From contig CALBSO010000113.1 in NCBI GenBank assembly GCA_937968015.1, forward strand, positions 4,511 to 68,510: 64,000 nt of DNA. Direction: 5' to 3'. The position numbers and the translations under genes are program-made. This document shows, one piece after another, positions 22,851 through 31,896 of the stretch (within the stretch, counting starts at the first letter, position 1; each line of letters starts with the position of its first letter). The stretch is from an uncultured Thermomicrobia bacterium. Its GTDB lineage: Bacteria > Chloroflexota > Chloroflexia > Thermomicrobiales > JALYUS01. Below the pieces are notes generated by a model. That model was not told where the DNA came from, searched no databases, and worked only from the letters and a program-made list of their open reading frames with translations.

Positions 22851-23581
22851 TACCAACTGATACCGAATCGAAGTATCACATCACGCTTCGTGTCGGCGAA
22901 CAAGAGTTCGCGGCGACATTGAAGGCGATGGACATCTTCCATGAGGCACTGGAGCACGCGATCCCGGCGGAATTGCGGCGCGGGCATCGCCTCCGCATCC
23001 GCACGCCGAAGGATGAGATCGTCTACCCGGACATGTTCGTCGGCGAGACGGTCGCGCACTTCGGCAGCCAGACATTTATCGTCCACGCCGAGCCGCTGAC
23101 CGGCGAACCCGGCCCCTTCCGCACCCTCGCCTTCGACCATCTCGCGATCACCGTCGCCGATCGCCCCGCCGCGCGCGACTTCTTCCACACCGTTGTCGGC
23201 ATGCAGATCATGCGCGACGATCCGCATCAGACGGTGCTGACGACGGGCCTCACTTCGCTCTTCATCTTCGGCACAGCGGTCGCGCCGCTCTCGGATGGTA
23301 TCCCGTCCCGCTGGCACCATCTCGGCTTCATCGTGGACGATCTGGAGCGGTGCTATTACCACCTGCGCGAGCACGGAGGCGAGATCATCTCCGACTTTAC
23401 GCTGCTGGAACGGGACGAGCGGTGGTCGCTCTATTGCCATTACCGCAACGGCGCTGTCGTCTTCATGCTCCAGTTCTCCGAAATCCGTGCGGGCTATCGC
23501 GGCGTCAACACCGACGCGACGCAATTCATGTACGACTACCTGCGCGGACGGTACGGCGTGCGCTTCGTGGATGGCACATGA
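22844..23581 (+). CDS. VOC-superfamily protein with N-terminal extension
   Basis: A 245-residue protein. Residues about 105-215 are a vicinal-oxygen-chelate module (FDHLAITVADRPAARDFFHT, metal-ligand-like HHLGFIVDD and a Glu in QFSEIRAGY). The first 100 residues form a separate region containing a charged RLRIRTPKDEIVYP stretch. It is probably a metal-dependent isomerase, lyase or dioxygenase, with an unknown substrate. It overlaps both the UbiA-type gene and the GNAT gene, suggesting that all three act on one metabolite. Confidence 0.75.
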   Translation: MVIPTDTESKYHITLRVGEQEFAATLKAMDIFHEALEHAIPAELRRGHRLRIRTPKDEIVYPDMFVGETVAHFGSQTFIVHAEPLTGEPGPFRTLAFDHLAITVADRPAARDFFHTVVGMQIMRDDPHQTVLTTGLTSLFIFGTAVAPLSDGIPSRWHHLGFIVDDLERCYYHLREHGGEIISDFTLLERDERWSLYCHYRNGAVVFMLQFSEIRAGYRGVNTDATQFMYDYLRGRYGVRFVDGT

Positions 23582-24345
23582 GCGCGCCCGCCGTCGCACG
23601 GAGCATCACGATGGAGCAGGCGACGGAATTCCTCGGGCACGACCCGGTCGCGAATGTCGAATTGCTCGGCGCGCTGCGCTATGACCGGGAGATTCAATGC
23701 GTCGGCGCGTTGCGGGACGGCGCGCTGGCGGGCGTCCTCATTGCCGCGCGGGAAGATGATGATGCACTGGCGGCGCGGTTCGAGGCAGCGGAGGATGGGG
23801 CGCTCCACGCGCTGATCGCCGCCTGCCCGCCCGGTGTGCGGCGGATCGCCGTCCATCGCCCGTGGATGCTGCCCGCGCTGACCTCCGCGTTCCGGCTCCT
23901 CCCGGAGCAGAGTGGCGACACGGTTTTTTCGGCGACGAGCATCGCGATGCCCCCCGCTCCCGCTGTCCGGCTCTTGCGGGCGGCGGACGCGCCAATCGTG
24001 GCGACGAGCGCGACGATGATGAGCGTCACGGCCTTCCTCGATGGGCTTGGTCGAGGATACCGGCCCTTCGGCATTTTTACCGACGACCGGCTGATTGCCC
24101 ACGCGATCGCCGCGAATGCGACGGACTGGACGGAAGAGGTGATGTCCGTCTGGACAGCGCCACGGCGGCGCGGGCAGGGGCTGGCGACGGCGGTGGTCGC
24201 CACGGCGGCGTCGGACATCCTCAGCCGTGGCAAGACCGCAATCTACGTCGCGGCGGTGACGAACCGCGCCTCTCAGCGCGTCGCGATCAAAGTCGGCTTC
24301 CAGCCGTCGTACGAGATAACCACATACCGCGCCCGGCCGCGATGA
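23578..24345 (+). CDS. GNAT-family N-acetyltransferase
   Basis: A 255-residue protein whose C-terminal half is a GNAT fold: motif A PRRRGQGLATAVVATAASDI binds acetyl-CoA, followed by AIYVAAVTNRASQRVAIKVGF, the typical motif B. The N-terminal half is a weaker GNAT-like repeat (ALRDGALAGVLIAAREDD), as in two-domain members. ATG 23578 overlaps the preceding stop by four bases (ATGA), marking it as the last gene of the UbiA-VOC-GNAT operon. Acceptor unknown. Confidence 0.8.
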   Translation: MSAPAVARSITMEQATEFLGHDPVANVELLGALRYDREIQCVGALRDGALAGVLIAAREDDDALAARFEAAEDGALHALIAACPPGVRRIAVHRPWMLPALTSAFRLLPEQSGDTVFSATSIAMPPAPAVRLLRAADAPIVATSATMMSVTAFLDGLGRGYRPFGIFTDDRLIAHAIAANATDWTEEVMSVWTAPRRRGQGLATAVVATAASDILSRGKTAIYVAAVTNRASQRVAIKVGFQPSYEITTYRARPR

Positions 24346-24550
24346 TCGGAATCGGGCAGTACACCGGACACTGAACAGAGGCGTTTCTCGTTTGCGTGCT
24401 GTGAAAGGGCGCTCGACAGAGGACGCAACGGATCGGCGTCACGCGGGACGAGTGGGAGCGCCTGTAACCGGTGGCCGGGTGCCATTTGGGCAGATTCAGC
24501 CCGCGATCTCTCGCGCAGGCTGAAGCCCATGCCACCAATCCTGCATCGTG
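24346..24550. repeat. Spacer with a degenerate GGCAGGCT-AAGCC palindrome
   Basis: Around 24488-24533 a CAGATTCAGCC strand faces CAGGCTGAAGCCC. This is a decayed copy of the palindrome at 10441-10500. It separates convergent genes. No frame is convincing here. Confidence 0.5.
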
Positions 24551-26368
24551 TCATTGATCCGTGATGATCCCTTCGCGCTCGAAGATACGGCGGAGGATGG
24601 CGAGCGTGGAGGCGTAGGTGCTGTCGAGGCCGTAGTAGGACATGCCGCGCGCGCCGAGGGTGTACGCCCGCGAGTACGGCGTGTCCGAGGCGTAGTGGAT
24701 GAGGCCGAAATCTACCGGCACCTGCGAGAAGTTGACATTCTCGTTCATTGGGTAGCGCGTCGGGAACGTGTCCTCATAGAGCGCGTTCAGGTACGGACCC
24801 GCCTCCATCTCCACGACGGTGTAGTTCTCCCGGTAATAGAGATCGAGGTAGGCCTGGTTCTGCAGGAAGGTGCCGCGCGTCGTCAGCGCCTTCTGATTGT
24901 CGAGCGCGGAGCCGTAGGTGAGGAAGAACGCGAGGTGTTCGTAGCGGAAGCAGTTGTCCAGCCAATAGGTATTGCCGGTGTGCTCGTCGAAGACGGTCGT
25001 CGAGAGCATCACATCGCCGATCCGTCCGTTCAGTGTCGCCGCCTTGCCGAGCACGTAGACGCCCCGGAGGGCTGCGGTATTGAGCGCGACTTGCGTGAGG
25101 ATGTGGTTCGCCGCCATGCCGAGCGGGTAGTTGATGTTGATGATAACGGCATCAGACTCGCCGACGCGCAGATCGCCGTCCGCCCGCAGGCGCGGGTCAA
25201 TGTCGTCCGCGTGTAACCGACCAATCTCGATCACCTGGATGCCAACATCGAGCGCGCCCTCGCTCGGGACGGTCCAGATGCCGCGCTCCTCCTCCTCCTT
25301 CGTCCGTTCCTCGCGCTCGTGCGGGTTCGCCGCGAAGTAGCGCCGCGCCGCGAAGTAGAGGAAGTTGTCCCACGAGGCGCGCACCTCGCCGCGCACCATC
25401 TTGTGATACTCCGGCAGCAGTTCGGGGTGTTCGACTGCCTGCACATGCGCGGTGAGGGCATCCCGTCGCCGCCGCGCCGTGCCGGAGAGGACATTGACGA
25501 CCGAATGCGTGTTCGAGGAGATGAAGTATATTGGCCGCTCCTGAAGACCGTGGTGGTGGAGTGTCGCGCCGATTGGGCCCCACCAGCGCTGCGTGACGCG
25601 GCTATACCCGGTGTGCGTGCCGCCGAGCATCTGGAGGGTCATCCCTTTCTCATGGGCAGCAACAACGGCGAGCGTTTGCCAGAAACTCGTCCCCCATGCA
25701 CCACGCAGCCGCCCCCAGTCCCGCCCCTCAATGTGCAGGGCGGTGCGGCACATCTCCGCGATTGATTCTTCCTCTTGCAAGGAGACGGTTTCGCCCGCTC
25801 GCCGTTCGATCGCCGCGCGGGCATCCGGCGCGCTTTGGAGGAGGGCGTGCAGTTTGTTCCATTCGATCTGATAGGCGACGAGCGTCGGGATCAGATCGTC
25901 GAGGTCCGAGACAGAAGCGATGAAGACGGCGAGCGTCTCCGCGTCGTCGTACCACCATTTGCGCCGCCGACCGGGAGAAGTAACGGGCTGCCAGCGCTCC
26001 TCGACGTGTGGATAGCCGCCCTCCGCGAAGATGCGCGCCGTTTGCCCGAGCACGATGTGATGGACGCGCGCGATACATTCCGGCAGCCGCTGCACAGAGT
26101 ACATGAAGGCGCCCATATCCATCTCCGGCAGCGCGGCGAGTGAGTGGAGGCTGGCGTGCGTGCCGATATGCACCGGCACCAGCGTCTTCAGTTTGATCGT
26201 ACCGGAGGAGCGCAGGAGCGTCGTATATGTGCGGACGTAGAGGTCCACATCGCGCTTTCCGGCGATCTCCATCTCGCCCATCATGCCGGGAAGCGCGCCG
26301 CCACCCGCCCGCACATCTGCGACCGCCGGAGCCGCCGGTTCATCAGGTATCATTCGTCGCGGTGCCAT
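24551..26368 (-). CDS. Unrecognised 605-residue cytoplasmic protein
   Basis: I do not recognise this family. ATG 26366-26368 is chosen because AAGGGG precedes it; the open frame reaches further upstream but into the divergent gene. The protein is soluble, Trp-, Tyr- and His-rich (RKWWYDDAETLAVF, GTSFWQTLAVVA, WWGPIGATLHHHG), with an Ala/Gly-rich N-terminus. A repeated NYPLGMAANHIL / TQVALNTAALRGVYVLGKA region and a C-terminal block (YASDTPYSRAYTLGARGMSYYGLDS in outline) may form an alpha/beta enzyme domain. The codon use and lack of interrupting stops over 1.8 kb leave no doubt that it is a gene. No functional neighbour gives a clue. Confidence 0.75.
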   Translation of the reverse strand: MAPRRMIPDEPAAPAVADVRAGGGALPGMMGEMEIAGKRDVDLYVRTYTTLLRSSGTIKLKTLVPVHIGTHASLHSLAALPEMDMGAFMYSVQRLPECIARVHHIVLGQTARIFAEGGYPHVEERWQPVTSPGRRRKWWYDDAETLAVFIASVSDLDDLIPTLVAYQIEWNKLHALLQSAPDARAAIERRAGETVSLQEEESIAEMCRTALHIEGRDWGRLRGAWGTSFWQTLAVVAAHEKGMTLQMLGGTHTGYSRVTQRWWGPIGATLHHHGLQERPIYFISSNTHSVVNVLSGTARRRRDALTAHVQAVEHPELLPEYHKMVRGEVRASWDNFLYFAARRYFAANPHEREERTKEEEERGIWTVPSEGALDVGIQVIEIGRLHADDIDPRLRADGDLRVGESDAVIININYPLGMAANHILTQVALNTAALRGVYVLGKAATLNGRIGDVMLSTTVFDEHTGNTYWLDNCFRYEHLAFFLTYGSALDNQKALTTRGTFLQNQAYLDLYYRENYTVVEMEAGPYLNALYEDTFPTRYPMNENVNFSQVPVDFGLIHYASDTPYSRAYTLGARGMSYYGLDSTYASTLAILRRIFEREGIITDQ

Positions 26369-26560
26369 CGTCGTCCCCTTCCACGCAGCCCTCGCGCATC
26401 CGCGAGCGCATAGCGAGATTATGGCATGGGAAGGTGATCGGGAGTAGCGTGGAGCGTGGAGCATGAATTGTTTGCTCTTCGTTCTCTCGACGGCGGCACG
26501 CTCCGTCATGTATCGTTCACCGGGCGAGGTGATCGGTGGGTGACGAAGAGAGCAGCAACA

Positions 26561-27466
26561 ATGGCGGGTGAGAGGACAGAGGTGAGGCCGACACGGCCGG
26601 ACGGGCCGCATTTCGCGATGGGATCGGCAGTCTTCGGCGACCTCAAACCGGAAGATGTCGCGCTGATCGCGGATCTCGGATTCCCCGGCATCGAGCCGTA
26701 TCGCGGACTCATCATGCCGTATGTGGACAAACCGCAGGCGCTGAAAGAGTTGCTCGACCGTCACGGTCTGGCGATGGCGACCTGCTCGAATGGCGGGCCG
26801 GAGCAGTCAACCGATTTCATTGACCCCGCAGCCCGGCAGCGGACGATTGACGATCATGTCGCGTTCGCGCGGGATTTCCTCACCCTCTTCGGCTGCCAGC
26901 ACTTCAAGATCAACATGGGCGAGCGCCCCATCCAGGGCACGAGCGACGCCGACCTCCAGGCAATCGCGGAGACGCTCAACGAACTCGGGCGGCGCACGGC
27001 AGAGTATGGCATCCGCCTCGCACCGCATCCGCATATCTGGGGGCCGGTGGAGCGCCCGGAGGAAGTGCGCCGCCTGATCGCCCTGACCGATCCGCACTAC
27101 GTCTCGCTGACGCTCGACACCGCGCACATCCTCCTCGGCGGCGGCGATCCGATGGAGTTCCTGACGGATCACTACGACCGTATCGTCGCGCTCCACTGGA
27201 AGGACACCAAAGCAGACTATCGCGGCTACACCGGCCCGACGCCGACGCGGGCGATGCATGCCGAGGAAATCCTCTACAAAGATCTCGGCTCCGGCGGCAT
27301 TGATCTCCCCGCCGTCTGGCGTTTGCTCCAAGAGCGCGGCTATCGCTACTGGATCACGCTCGACCTCGACCCGCCCCGCCCACACGAGGGCGAAGGGACG
27401 CCCGCGGAGAAATTGCTTTTCAACCGGCGATATCTTTTGGAAAACTTGCGCGTCGAGCATCTATAG
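26561..27466 (+). CDS. Sugar phosphate isomerase/epimerase-like TIM barrel (AP endonuclease 2 family)
   Basis: A 301-residue xylose-isomerase-like TIM barrel: GFPGIEPYRGLIM, CQHFKINMG, the metal-site strand IRLAPHPHIWGPVE, VSLTLDTAHILLGGG with the conserved Asp-x-x-His, and VALHWKDTKADYRG. Related IolE/IolH and hydroxypyruvate isomerases act on keto-sugars or inosose. ATG 26561 is a compromise: a GTG at 26582 with GAGAGGA upstream is also possible, while a longer frame to 26456 has no support. It precedes a 2-hydroxyacid dehydrogenase by 113 bases on the same strand, so both may belong to one carbohydrate pathway. Confidence 0.8.
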   Translation: MAGERTEVRPTRPDGPHFAMGSAVFGDLKPEDVALIADLGFPGIEPYRGLIMPYVDKPQALKELLDRHGLAMATCSNGGPEQSTDFIDPAARQRTIDDHVAFARDFLTLFGCQHFKINMGERPIQGTSDADLQAIAETLNELGRRTAEYGIRLAPHPHIWGPVERPEEVRRLIALTDPHYVSLTLDTAHILLGGGDPMEFLTDHYDRIVALHWKDTKADYRGYTGPTPTRAMHAEEILYKDLGSGGIDLPAVWRLLQERGYRYWITLDLDPPRPHEGEGTPAEKLLFNRRYLLENLRVEHL

Positions 27467-27487
27467 TACGCTGGATGAACGCGATGC

Positions 27488-27547
27488 TCCCCTCTCCATC
27501 GCCGCCGTGATCTCCACGCTATCGAAGCGTCGGGGCGATGGAGAGGG
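27488..27547. repeat. Palindrome of CCCCTCTCCATCGCC arms
   Basis: Perfect 15-base arms at 27488-27502 and 27533-27547 with a further small hairpin inside, in the spacer between two same-strand genes. A diverged copy lies at 16853-16912. Confidence 0.75.
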
Positions 27548-27579
27548 GTCGGGGGTGAGGATCGGAAAGGAGCGCGACG

Positions 27580-28620
27580 ATGGCACAGACGGCGAGCATG
27601 ACGGCAACGGCGCAAAGCGCGGGCAAACCGAAAGTCGTGGTCATACAGGGGTGGGGCACGTTCGGCGAGTACGGGGAACGCGAAATTCTCGAGCGTGCGG
27701 GCTGTGAGGTGGTCGTGGCGCAGGCCCGCACGGAAGACGAAGCGATTGCCGCGGCGCAGGATGCGGACGGTCTGATCTACACCAGCGGCATCAGCCGCCG
27801 TTTCATGGAGTCGTTGCCACGCTGCAAGGTGATCGCGCGCAGCGCCATCGGCATGGACAATGTCTATGGCGTAGAGATCGCCACCGAGCGCGGCATCGTT
27901 CTCTGCAATGTGCCGGATGTCTTCATTGATGAGGTGGCAAATCAGACGATGGCGCTCCTGCTCGGCTGCGTGCGGCAGATTATTCCGTCCGCGCTCTGGG
28001 TGCGGGAGGGGAATTGGGGGCGACCGGGCGCGCAACGCCCCGGCGATCGCATCCACCGCGTGACGGGCGAAACGCTTGGCATTATCGGCTTCGGCAACAT
28101 CGGGCGCGCTGTCGCTCAGCGCGCGGCGGGATTCGGCCTCCGTATCATCGCGAACGACCCATATTTGTCCCCTGATGTCTTCGCACGGTACGGCGTCCGC
28201 CAGGCATCGCTCGCGCAGGTCGTGCAGGATGCGGATTTCATCTCACTGCACACACCGCTCACGGACGAAACACGCCACCTGATCGGCGCGGCGGAATTTG
28301 CCCTCATGAAACCGGACGCAATTCTTATCAATACCAGCCGTGGCCCCGTCGTGGATGAGCCGGCACTGATCGCGGCACTGCGAAGCGGGCAAATCCTTGG
28401 CGCCGGCCTCGATGTCACGGAGCAGGAACCGGTTGACCCCGCGAATCCCTTATTGACGATGCCGAACGTGATCGTCACGCCGCACATCGCCTCGCTGAGC
28501 GAGTGGGCGAACGGCGAGCGTCGCCGCCGTACCGCCTATGAGGTCGCCGCCGTTCTTACCGGCCACCGCCCCCGCGCGGTCTGGAACCCTGAGGTGTTGG
28601 AGCGGCTCAACCTGAAATAG
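27580..28620 (+). CDS. D-isomer-specific 2-hydroxyacid dehydrogenase (CtBP-like)
   Basis: A 346-residue NAD-dependent dehydrogenase. The nucleotide motif GETLGIIGFGNIGRAVAQRA lies near residue 165. The catalytic set is ILINTSRGPVVDE (Arg), EQEPVDP (Glu) and the ITPHIA-equivalent VTPHIASLSEW (His). The N-terminal domain (VVIQGWGTFGEYGEREILER) matches the C-terminal-binding-protein/phosphoglycerate-dehydrogenase branch. It reduces a 2-keto acid or oxidises a D-2-hydroxy acid in the cytoplasm. ATG 27580 follows GGAAAGGAG. Likely co-expressed with the TIM-barrel isomerase. Confidence 0.87.
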   Translation: MAQTASMTATAQSAGKPKVVVIQGWGTFGEYGEREILERAGCEVVVAQARTEDEAIAAAQDADGLIYTSGISRRFMESLPRCKVIARSAIGMDNVYGVEIATERGIVLCNVPDVFIDEVANQTMALLLGCVRQIIPSALWVREGNWGRPGAQRPGDRIHRVTGETLGIIGFGNIGRAVAQRAAGFGLRIIANDPYLSPDVFARYGVRQASLAQVVQDADFISLHTPLTDETRHLIGAAEFALMKPDAILINTSRGPVVDEPALIAALRSGQILGAGLDVTEQEPVDPANPLLTMPNVIVTPHIASLSEWANGERRRRTAYEVAAVLTGHRPRAVWNPEVLERLNLK

Positions 28621-28938
28621 CCTTCGTTTTTCCGGTCGGCTGTCCGCATTCCGCTCCCCGGTGGCGGCGGGATCGTTATTCCGTTCTTCCGTAGGGGCGA
28701 CGAGTGCGGCCTGTTTATCTCGGAAGTGCCGCTCGCGTCGGAGGATGTCGAGCGCCTGATTCCGTGCCACCGTCATCATCCATCCGGCGGGATTGTCGGG
28801 GACGCCTCGATACGACCACTGCCGCAACGCCTTAATCAGCGTTTCTTGTACGACATTTTCCGCGAGGCCGAGATGCCGCGGCCCGAAGAGGCGCGTCAGC
28901 GTAGCGACGACCTGCCCCGCCTGGCCCGAATTCGACAT
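28621..28938 (-). pseudogene. Remnant of an ECF42-type sigma factor
   Basis: Minus-strand sequence from ATG 28936-28938 encodes about 95 residues of region 2 of an ECF sigma factor (VATLTRLFGPRHLGLAENVV, then RGVPDNPAGWMMTVARNQAL), closely matching the ECF42 group, which normally continues for some 400 residues with a TPR tail. After about 28650 similarity stops and the frame runs into the antisense of the dehydrogenase gene. Region 4 and the TPR domain are absent, and the N-terminus lacks the usual HLFR motif. It is a decayed fragment. Confidence 0.6.
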
Positions 28939-29066
28939 GGTATCGCACCAGGAGAATTTTACATTTCCATCGCGCCGTTCAGAGGTTCGTACCGTACCAT
29001 AGTCAGTGACGAGGTTGTCTCTGGTCGCGGCCACGCTGTGTCGGCCCTTGATCCGGGAGGCGAGCA

Positions 29067-30293
29067 ATGCAGCAAACAATAGTGGTTCCGCCCGGCGCGC
29101 CACCGCTCAATGCGCCAACGACAGTGGATCGCGCGGGCCGGTGGCTCTGGTTCGCACTCATCTTCATGCTGATTTCGGTCAGCATCGGCCTGAACTGGGA
29201 TCGCGCCTGGCACACCCAGAACAAGTTCGAGACATTTTACTCGCCGCCACACGTCTTCATTTATTGCTCGACGATCATCACCATCCTGCTCGTCGCGGCG
29301 ATCACGTTTTCCGCGAAACTGCGCCCGTGGTTTGGGACGGCCTTTCGGATGCGCCTCGTCACCTTTCCGGTGCCGGGCGCGCTGGTGATTACCGCCGGGG
29401 GGCTGGGAATGCTTGGTTTCGCGGGGCTGGTGCTCGACAACTACTGGCACACGAATTTCGGTCTCGATGAGACGAACTGGTCCACGCCACACGCGATGCT
29501 CGGCTGGTCGTGGTTCGTCGCGATGCTCGGCTTTGTTTCCTGCCGCCTCGCGCTCCGCCCGTATCGGCCGCTGCGCTGGTTCACGGCGATCGCCCTCGGC
29601 TGGCTGATCCTCGGTTTCTCGGCGACGCCCTTCCTCGGCCCGTTCCACAACAACACGACGCCCGCGAAAGTCGAGGCGCAATCGCGCGCAATCGCCACAT
29701 TCCCTGCCCTTGCGGGCAACACGGGTATCCAACACGTCCAGCGGATTGTCCGGGACGCCAACTTAACACGCACGAACCCGGCCTACCTGCTGCTCGGCGC
29801 GCTCTGGATCGGTGTCGTGCTCGCGCTCGTCCGCCGATTGGATGGGCGCGCGTGGGTTTTCCTCGCGACGGTCGGTCTCTTCTCCTTCTTCCTTCTGTCG
29901 AGCAATCACACCGCTGCCGTGCGACTCGACGGATGGCTGCCGATTTCGCACGATGCCGCGGTGTGGCTCCCCCCGCCGATTTTTCCCGCCGCTTTTGCCT
30001 TCGTTCTCGCGATCCGCGTGCATCTGCGGGAGCGGTGGGCGTGGGCGGTCGCGGGCGCGGTCTTCGCGATTCTCACGTACCTGACATGGGGCACAGGCCA
30101 TCCGCTGACGCTCCTCCTCGTGCCGGTTGCCGTGCCAGTGGCGATGGCCGGCGCATGGATCGGTAATCGCATCGCCCGGATGCTCGAAAACCCGGTCGCG
30201 CCGGATGTGCGCCTGATCGTCCCGCTCCTCGGCGTCACGTCACCGATTCTGCTGGGGCTCGTGGACTTGTATCTCCGGAAGACGATTGTATAA
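29067..30293 (+). CDS. Polytopic membrane protein of unknown function
   Basis: A 408-residue integral membrane protein with about ten membrane segments. Several histidines sit at segment ends in conserved-looking contexts (NWDRAWHTQ, SPPHVFIY, DNYWHTNFG, STPHAMLGW, SNHTAAVRL), which might bind metal or haem. A large loop at about 185-225 contains PFLGPFHNNTTPAKVEAQSR. I do not recognise the family. ATG 29067 follows GGGAGG by 7 bases. The upstream neighbour on the opposite strand is a sigma-factor remnant. The M20 gene follows 112 bases downstream. Confidence 0.75.
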   Translation: MQQTIVVPPGAPPLNAPTTVDRAGRWLWFALIFMLISVSIGLNWDRAWHTQNKFETFYSPPHVFIYCSTIITILLVAAITFSAKLRPWFGTAFRMRLVTFPVPGALVITAGGLGMLGFAGLVLDNYWHTNFGLDETNWSTPHAMLGWSWFVAMLGFVSCRLALRPYRPLRWFTAIALGWLILGFSATPFLGPFHNNTTPAKVEAQSRAIATFPALAGNTGIQHVQRIVRDANLTRTNPAYLLLGALWIGVVLALVRRLDGRAWVFLATVGLFSFFLLSSNHTAAVRLDGWLPISHDAAVWLPPPIFPAAFAFVLAIRVHLRERWAWAVAGAVFAILTYLTWGTGHPLTLLLVPVAVPVAMAGAWIGNRIARMLENPVAPDVRLIVPLLGVTSPILLGLVDLYLRKTIV

Positions 30294-30405
30294 CTACCGG
30301 GGGATGGAAGGGGGCGGGGGGTTAGGTGAATCTGGCGCACGTCGCTGTGACCCGCTACGATAGCATTCTTGATTGCTGACGAGTGCAAGGAAAGGATTGC
30401 ATCCC

Positions 30406-31602
30406 ATGGTCACGGTTGCCGAACTGCGCGAGAGCGCCGAGGAGATCGCTCCCGGTGTCGTCGCTGATCGCCGCTATCTCCACCAGCACCCCGAACTCGG
30501 TTTCCAGGAAGAGAACACATCGCGACTCGTCATCGAGCGGTTGCGTGCCCTCCATCTCGATGACTTGCAGACGGGGATCGCGAAGACAGGGGTCGTCGGT
30601 GTGCTGCATGGGGGGAAGGGGACGGGCAAGTGCGTGCTGCTCCGCGCCGACATGGACGCTCTGCCGATCACTGAACTGAACGACGTACCATACAAGAGTG
30701 AGAACCCCGGCACGATGCACGCCTGTGGGCATGACGCGCACACGGCGATGCTGCTTGGGGCGGCGCGGGTGCTGGCAGAGCGCCGGGACGAGTTCGCGGG
30801 CACAATCAAGTTCCTCTTCCAGCCGTCGGAGGAACAGGGGGAGGGAGGCGCGCAGCCGATGATCGCGGCGGGGGTGCTGGAGAATCCGCATGTGGACGCC
30901 GCGTTCGGTATCCACGTCGGCTCGAATATCCCGGTCGGGAAGGTTGCGGTGCTGCCGGGGCCGGTCAACGCGGCGGCAGATTCGGCGATTGTGACGATCC
31001 GTGGTCTCGGTGGGCACGCGGCGCGGCCACAGATGGCGATTGACCCGATCGTGATCGGCGCGCACTGCATCATCGCGTTGCAATCGCTCGTCAGCCGCGA
31101 GGTCAATCCGCTTTCGCCCGCCGTCATCACTGTCGGCACGCTGCACGCGGGCACGGTCAGCAATGTCATTCCGGAGGACGCGCACTTCGAGGCGACGATC
31201 CGCACCTTCGATGAGCAAACAAGGCAGATGCTGGCGGAGCGCATTCCGGCAGTCGTGCGGGGGATCTGCGAAACCTTCCGCGCCACGGCGAACGTGGAGT
31301 ATCAACTTGGTTACCCACCGCTCGTCAACAACGCGGCGATGGCGGCGCTCGTCAAGGAGGTCGCGCTCGAAGTCGTCGGGCCGGAGCGCGTAATGGACTC
31401 CGAGCCGGGGATGGGCGCGGAGGACATGTCCTACTTCATCAACGCCGCGCCGGGCGCCTTCTACCGCCTCGGCGTCCGCAATGAGGCGACGGGCAAGACG
31501 TACGGCCACCATCACCCGCGCTTCGACATTGATGAGGATGCCCTTTCCACCGGCGTCGCGATGCACGCGGCGGTCGCGCTACGATTCCTGAGCGGAGAGT
31601 AG
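30406..31602 (+). CDS. M20-family amidohydrolase/carboxypeptidase
   Basis: A 398-residue metallohydrolase of the M20D (hippurate hydrolase/IAA-amino-acid hydrolase) type. Metal-site motifs are LLRADMDALPI, MHACGHDAHTAML and PSEEQGEGGA with the catalytic Glu pair, plus a C-terminal His in KTYGHHHPRFD. The lid/dimerisation domain is present (GLGGHAARPQMAIDPI). It removes an acyl group from N-acyl amino acids in the cytoplasm. ATG 30406 gives the normal N-terminus. AAGGAAAGG lies upstream. Monocistronic, followed by a palindrome. Confidence 0.88.
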   Translation: MVTVAELRESAEEIAPGVVADRRYLHQHPELGFQEENTSRLVIERLRALHLDDLQTGIAKTGVVGVLHGGKGTGKCVLLRADMDALPITELNDVPYKSENPGTMHACGHDAHTAMLLGAARVLAERRDEFAGTIKFLFQPSEEQGEGGAQPMIAAGVLENPHVDAAFGIHVGSNIPVGKVAVLPGPVNAAADSAIVTIRGLGGHAARPQMAIDPIVIGAHCIIALQSLVSREVNPLSPAVITVGTLHAGTVSNVIPEDAHFEATIRTFDEQTRQMLAERIPAVVRGICETFRATANVEYQLGYPPLVNNAAMAALVKEVALEVVGPERVMDSEPGMGAEDMSYFINAAPGAFYRLGVRNEATGKTYGHHHPRFDIDEDALSTGVAMHAAVALRFLSGE

Positions 31603-31609
31603 CGCACTT

Positions 31610-31674
31610 CCTGGTGGCGGTGGCTTCAGCCTGCTGAGGGGACGTTCGGCAGGCTGAAGCCCGCTGCCACCAGG
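31610..31674. repeat. Palindrome containing GGCAGGCTGAAGCC-type arms
   Basis: Arms 31610-31634 and 31649-31674 pair imperfectly around a 14-base centre just after the M20 stop. A member of the family at 10441-10500. A second, smaller perfect hairpin (CGGTCGGTGAAG with CTTCACCGACCG, 31724-31735 and 31749-31760) follows in the same spacer. Confidence 0.75.
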
Positions 31675-31896
31675 ATGATGTCTTCCCCCCATTCGTGCCC
31701 GTCTTGATGGCCGGATGCTGCCCCGGTCGGTGAAGAGCATCTTATGGCCTTCACCGACCGCGAGAGGAAGACCAACTCGCCCGCTGCGCCTGCCGGTTCA
31801 CCGAGGAGGCGCATCTCCACTTGACGCCGAGGCGTCCGCTCCCGCATCCTTTCGCCGTCAACGGATTCCACAACGTCGTGGGAAAGGGGCGGTTTG

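Noticed and set aside
24587..26764. Longer start for the 605-residue protein at GTG 26764
   Set aside because: The extension overlaps the divergent isomerase gene and has no ribosome binding site; ATG 26368 has AAGGGG upstream.
31724..31760. Perfect 12-bp hairpin as a riboswitch of the small gene before aroA
   Set aside because: A single hairpin with no conserved aptamer motif. More likely a repeat or terminator.
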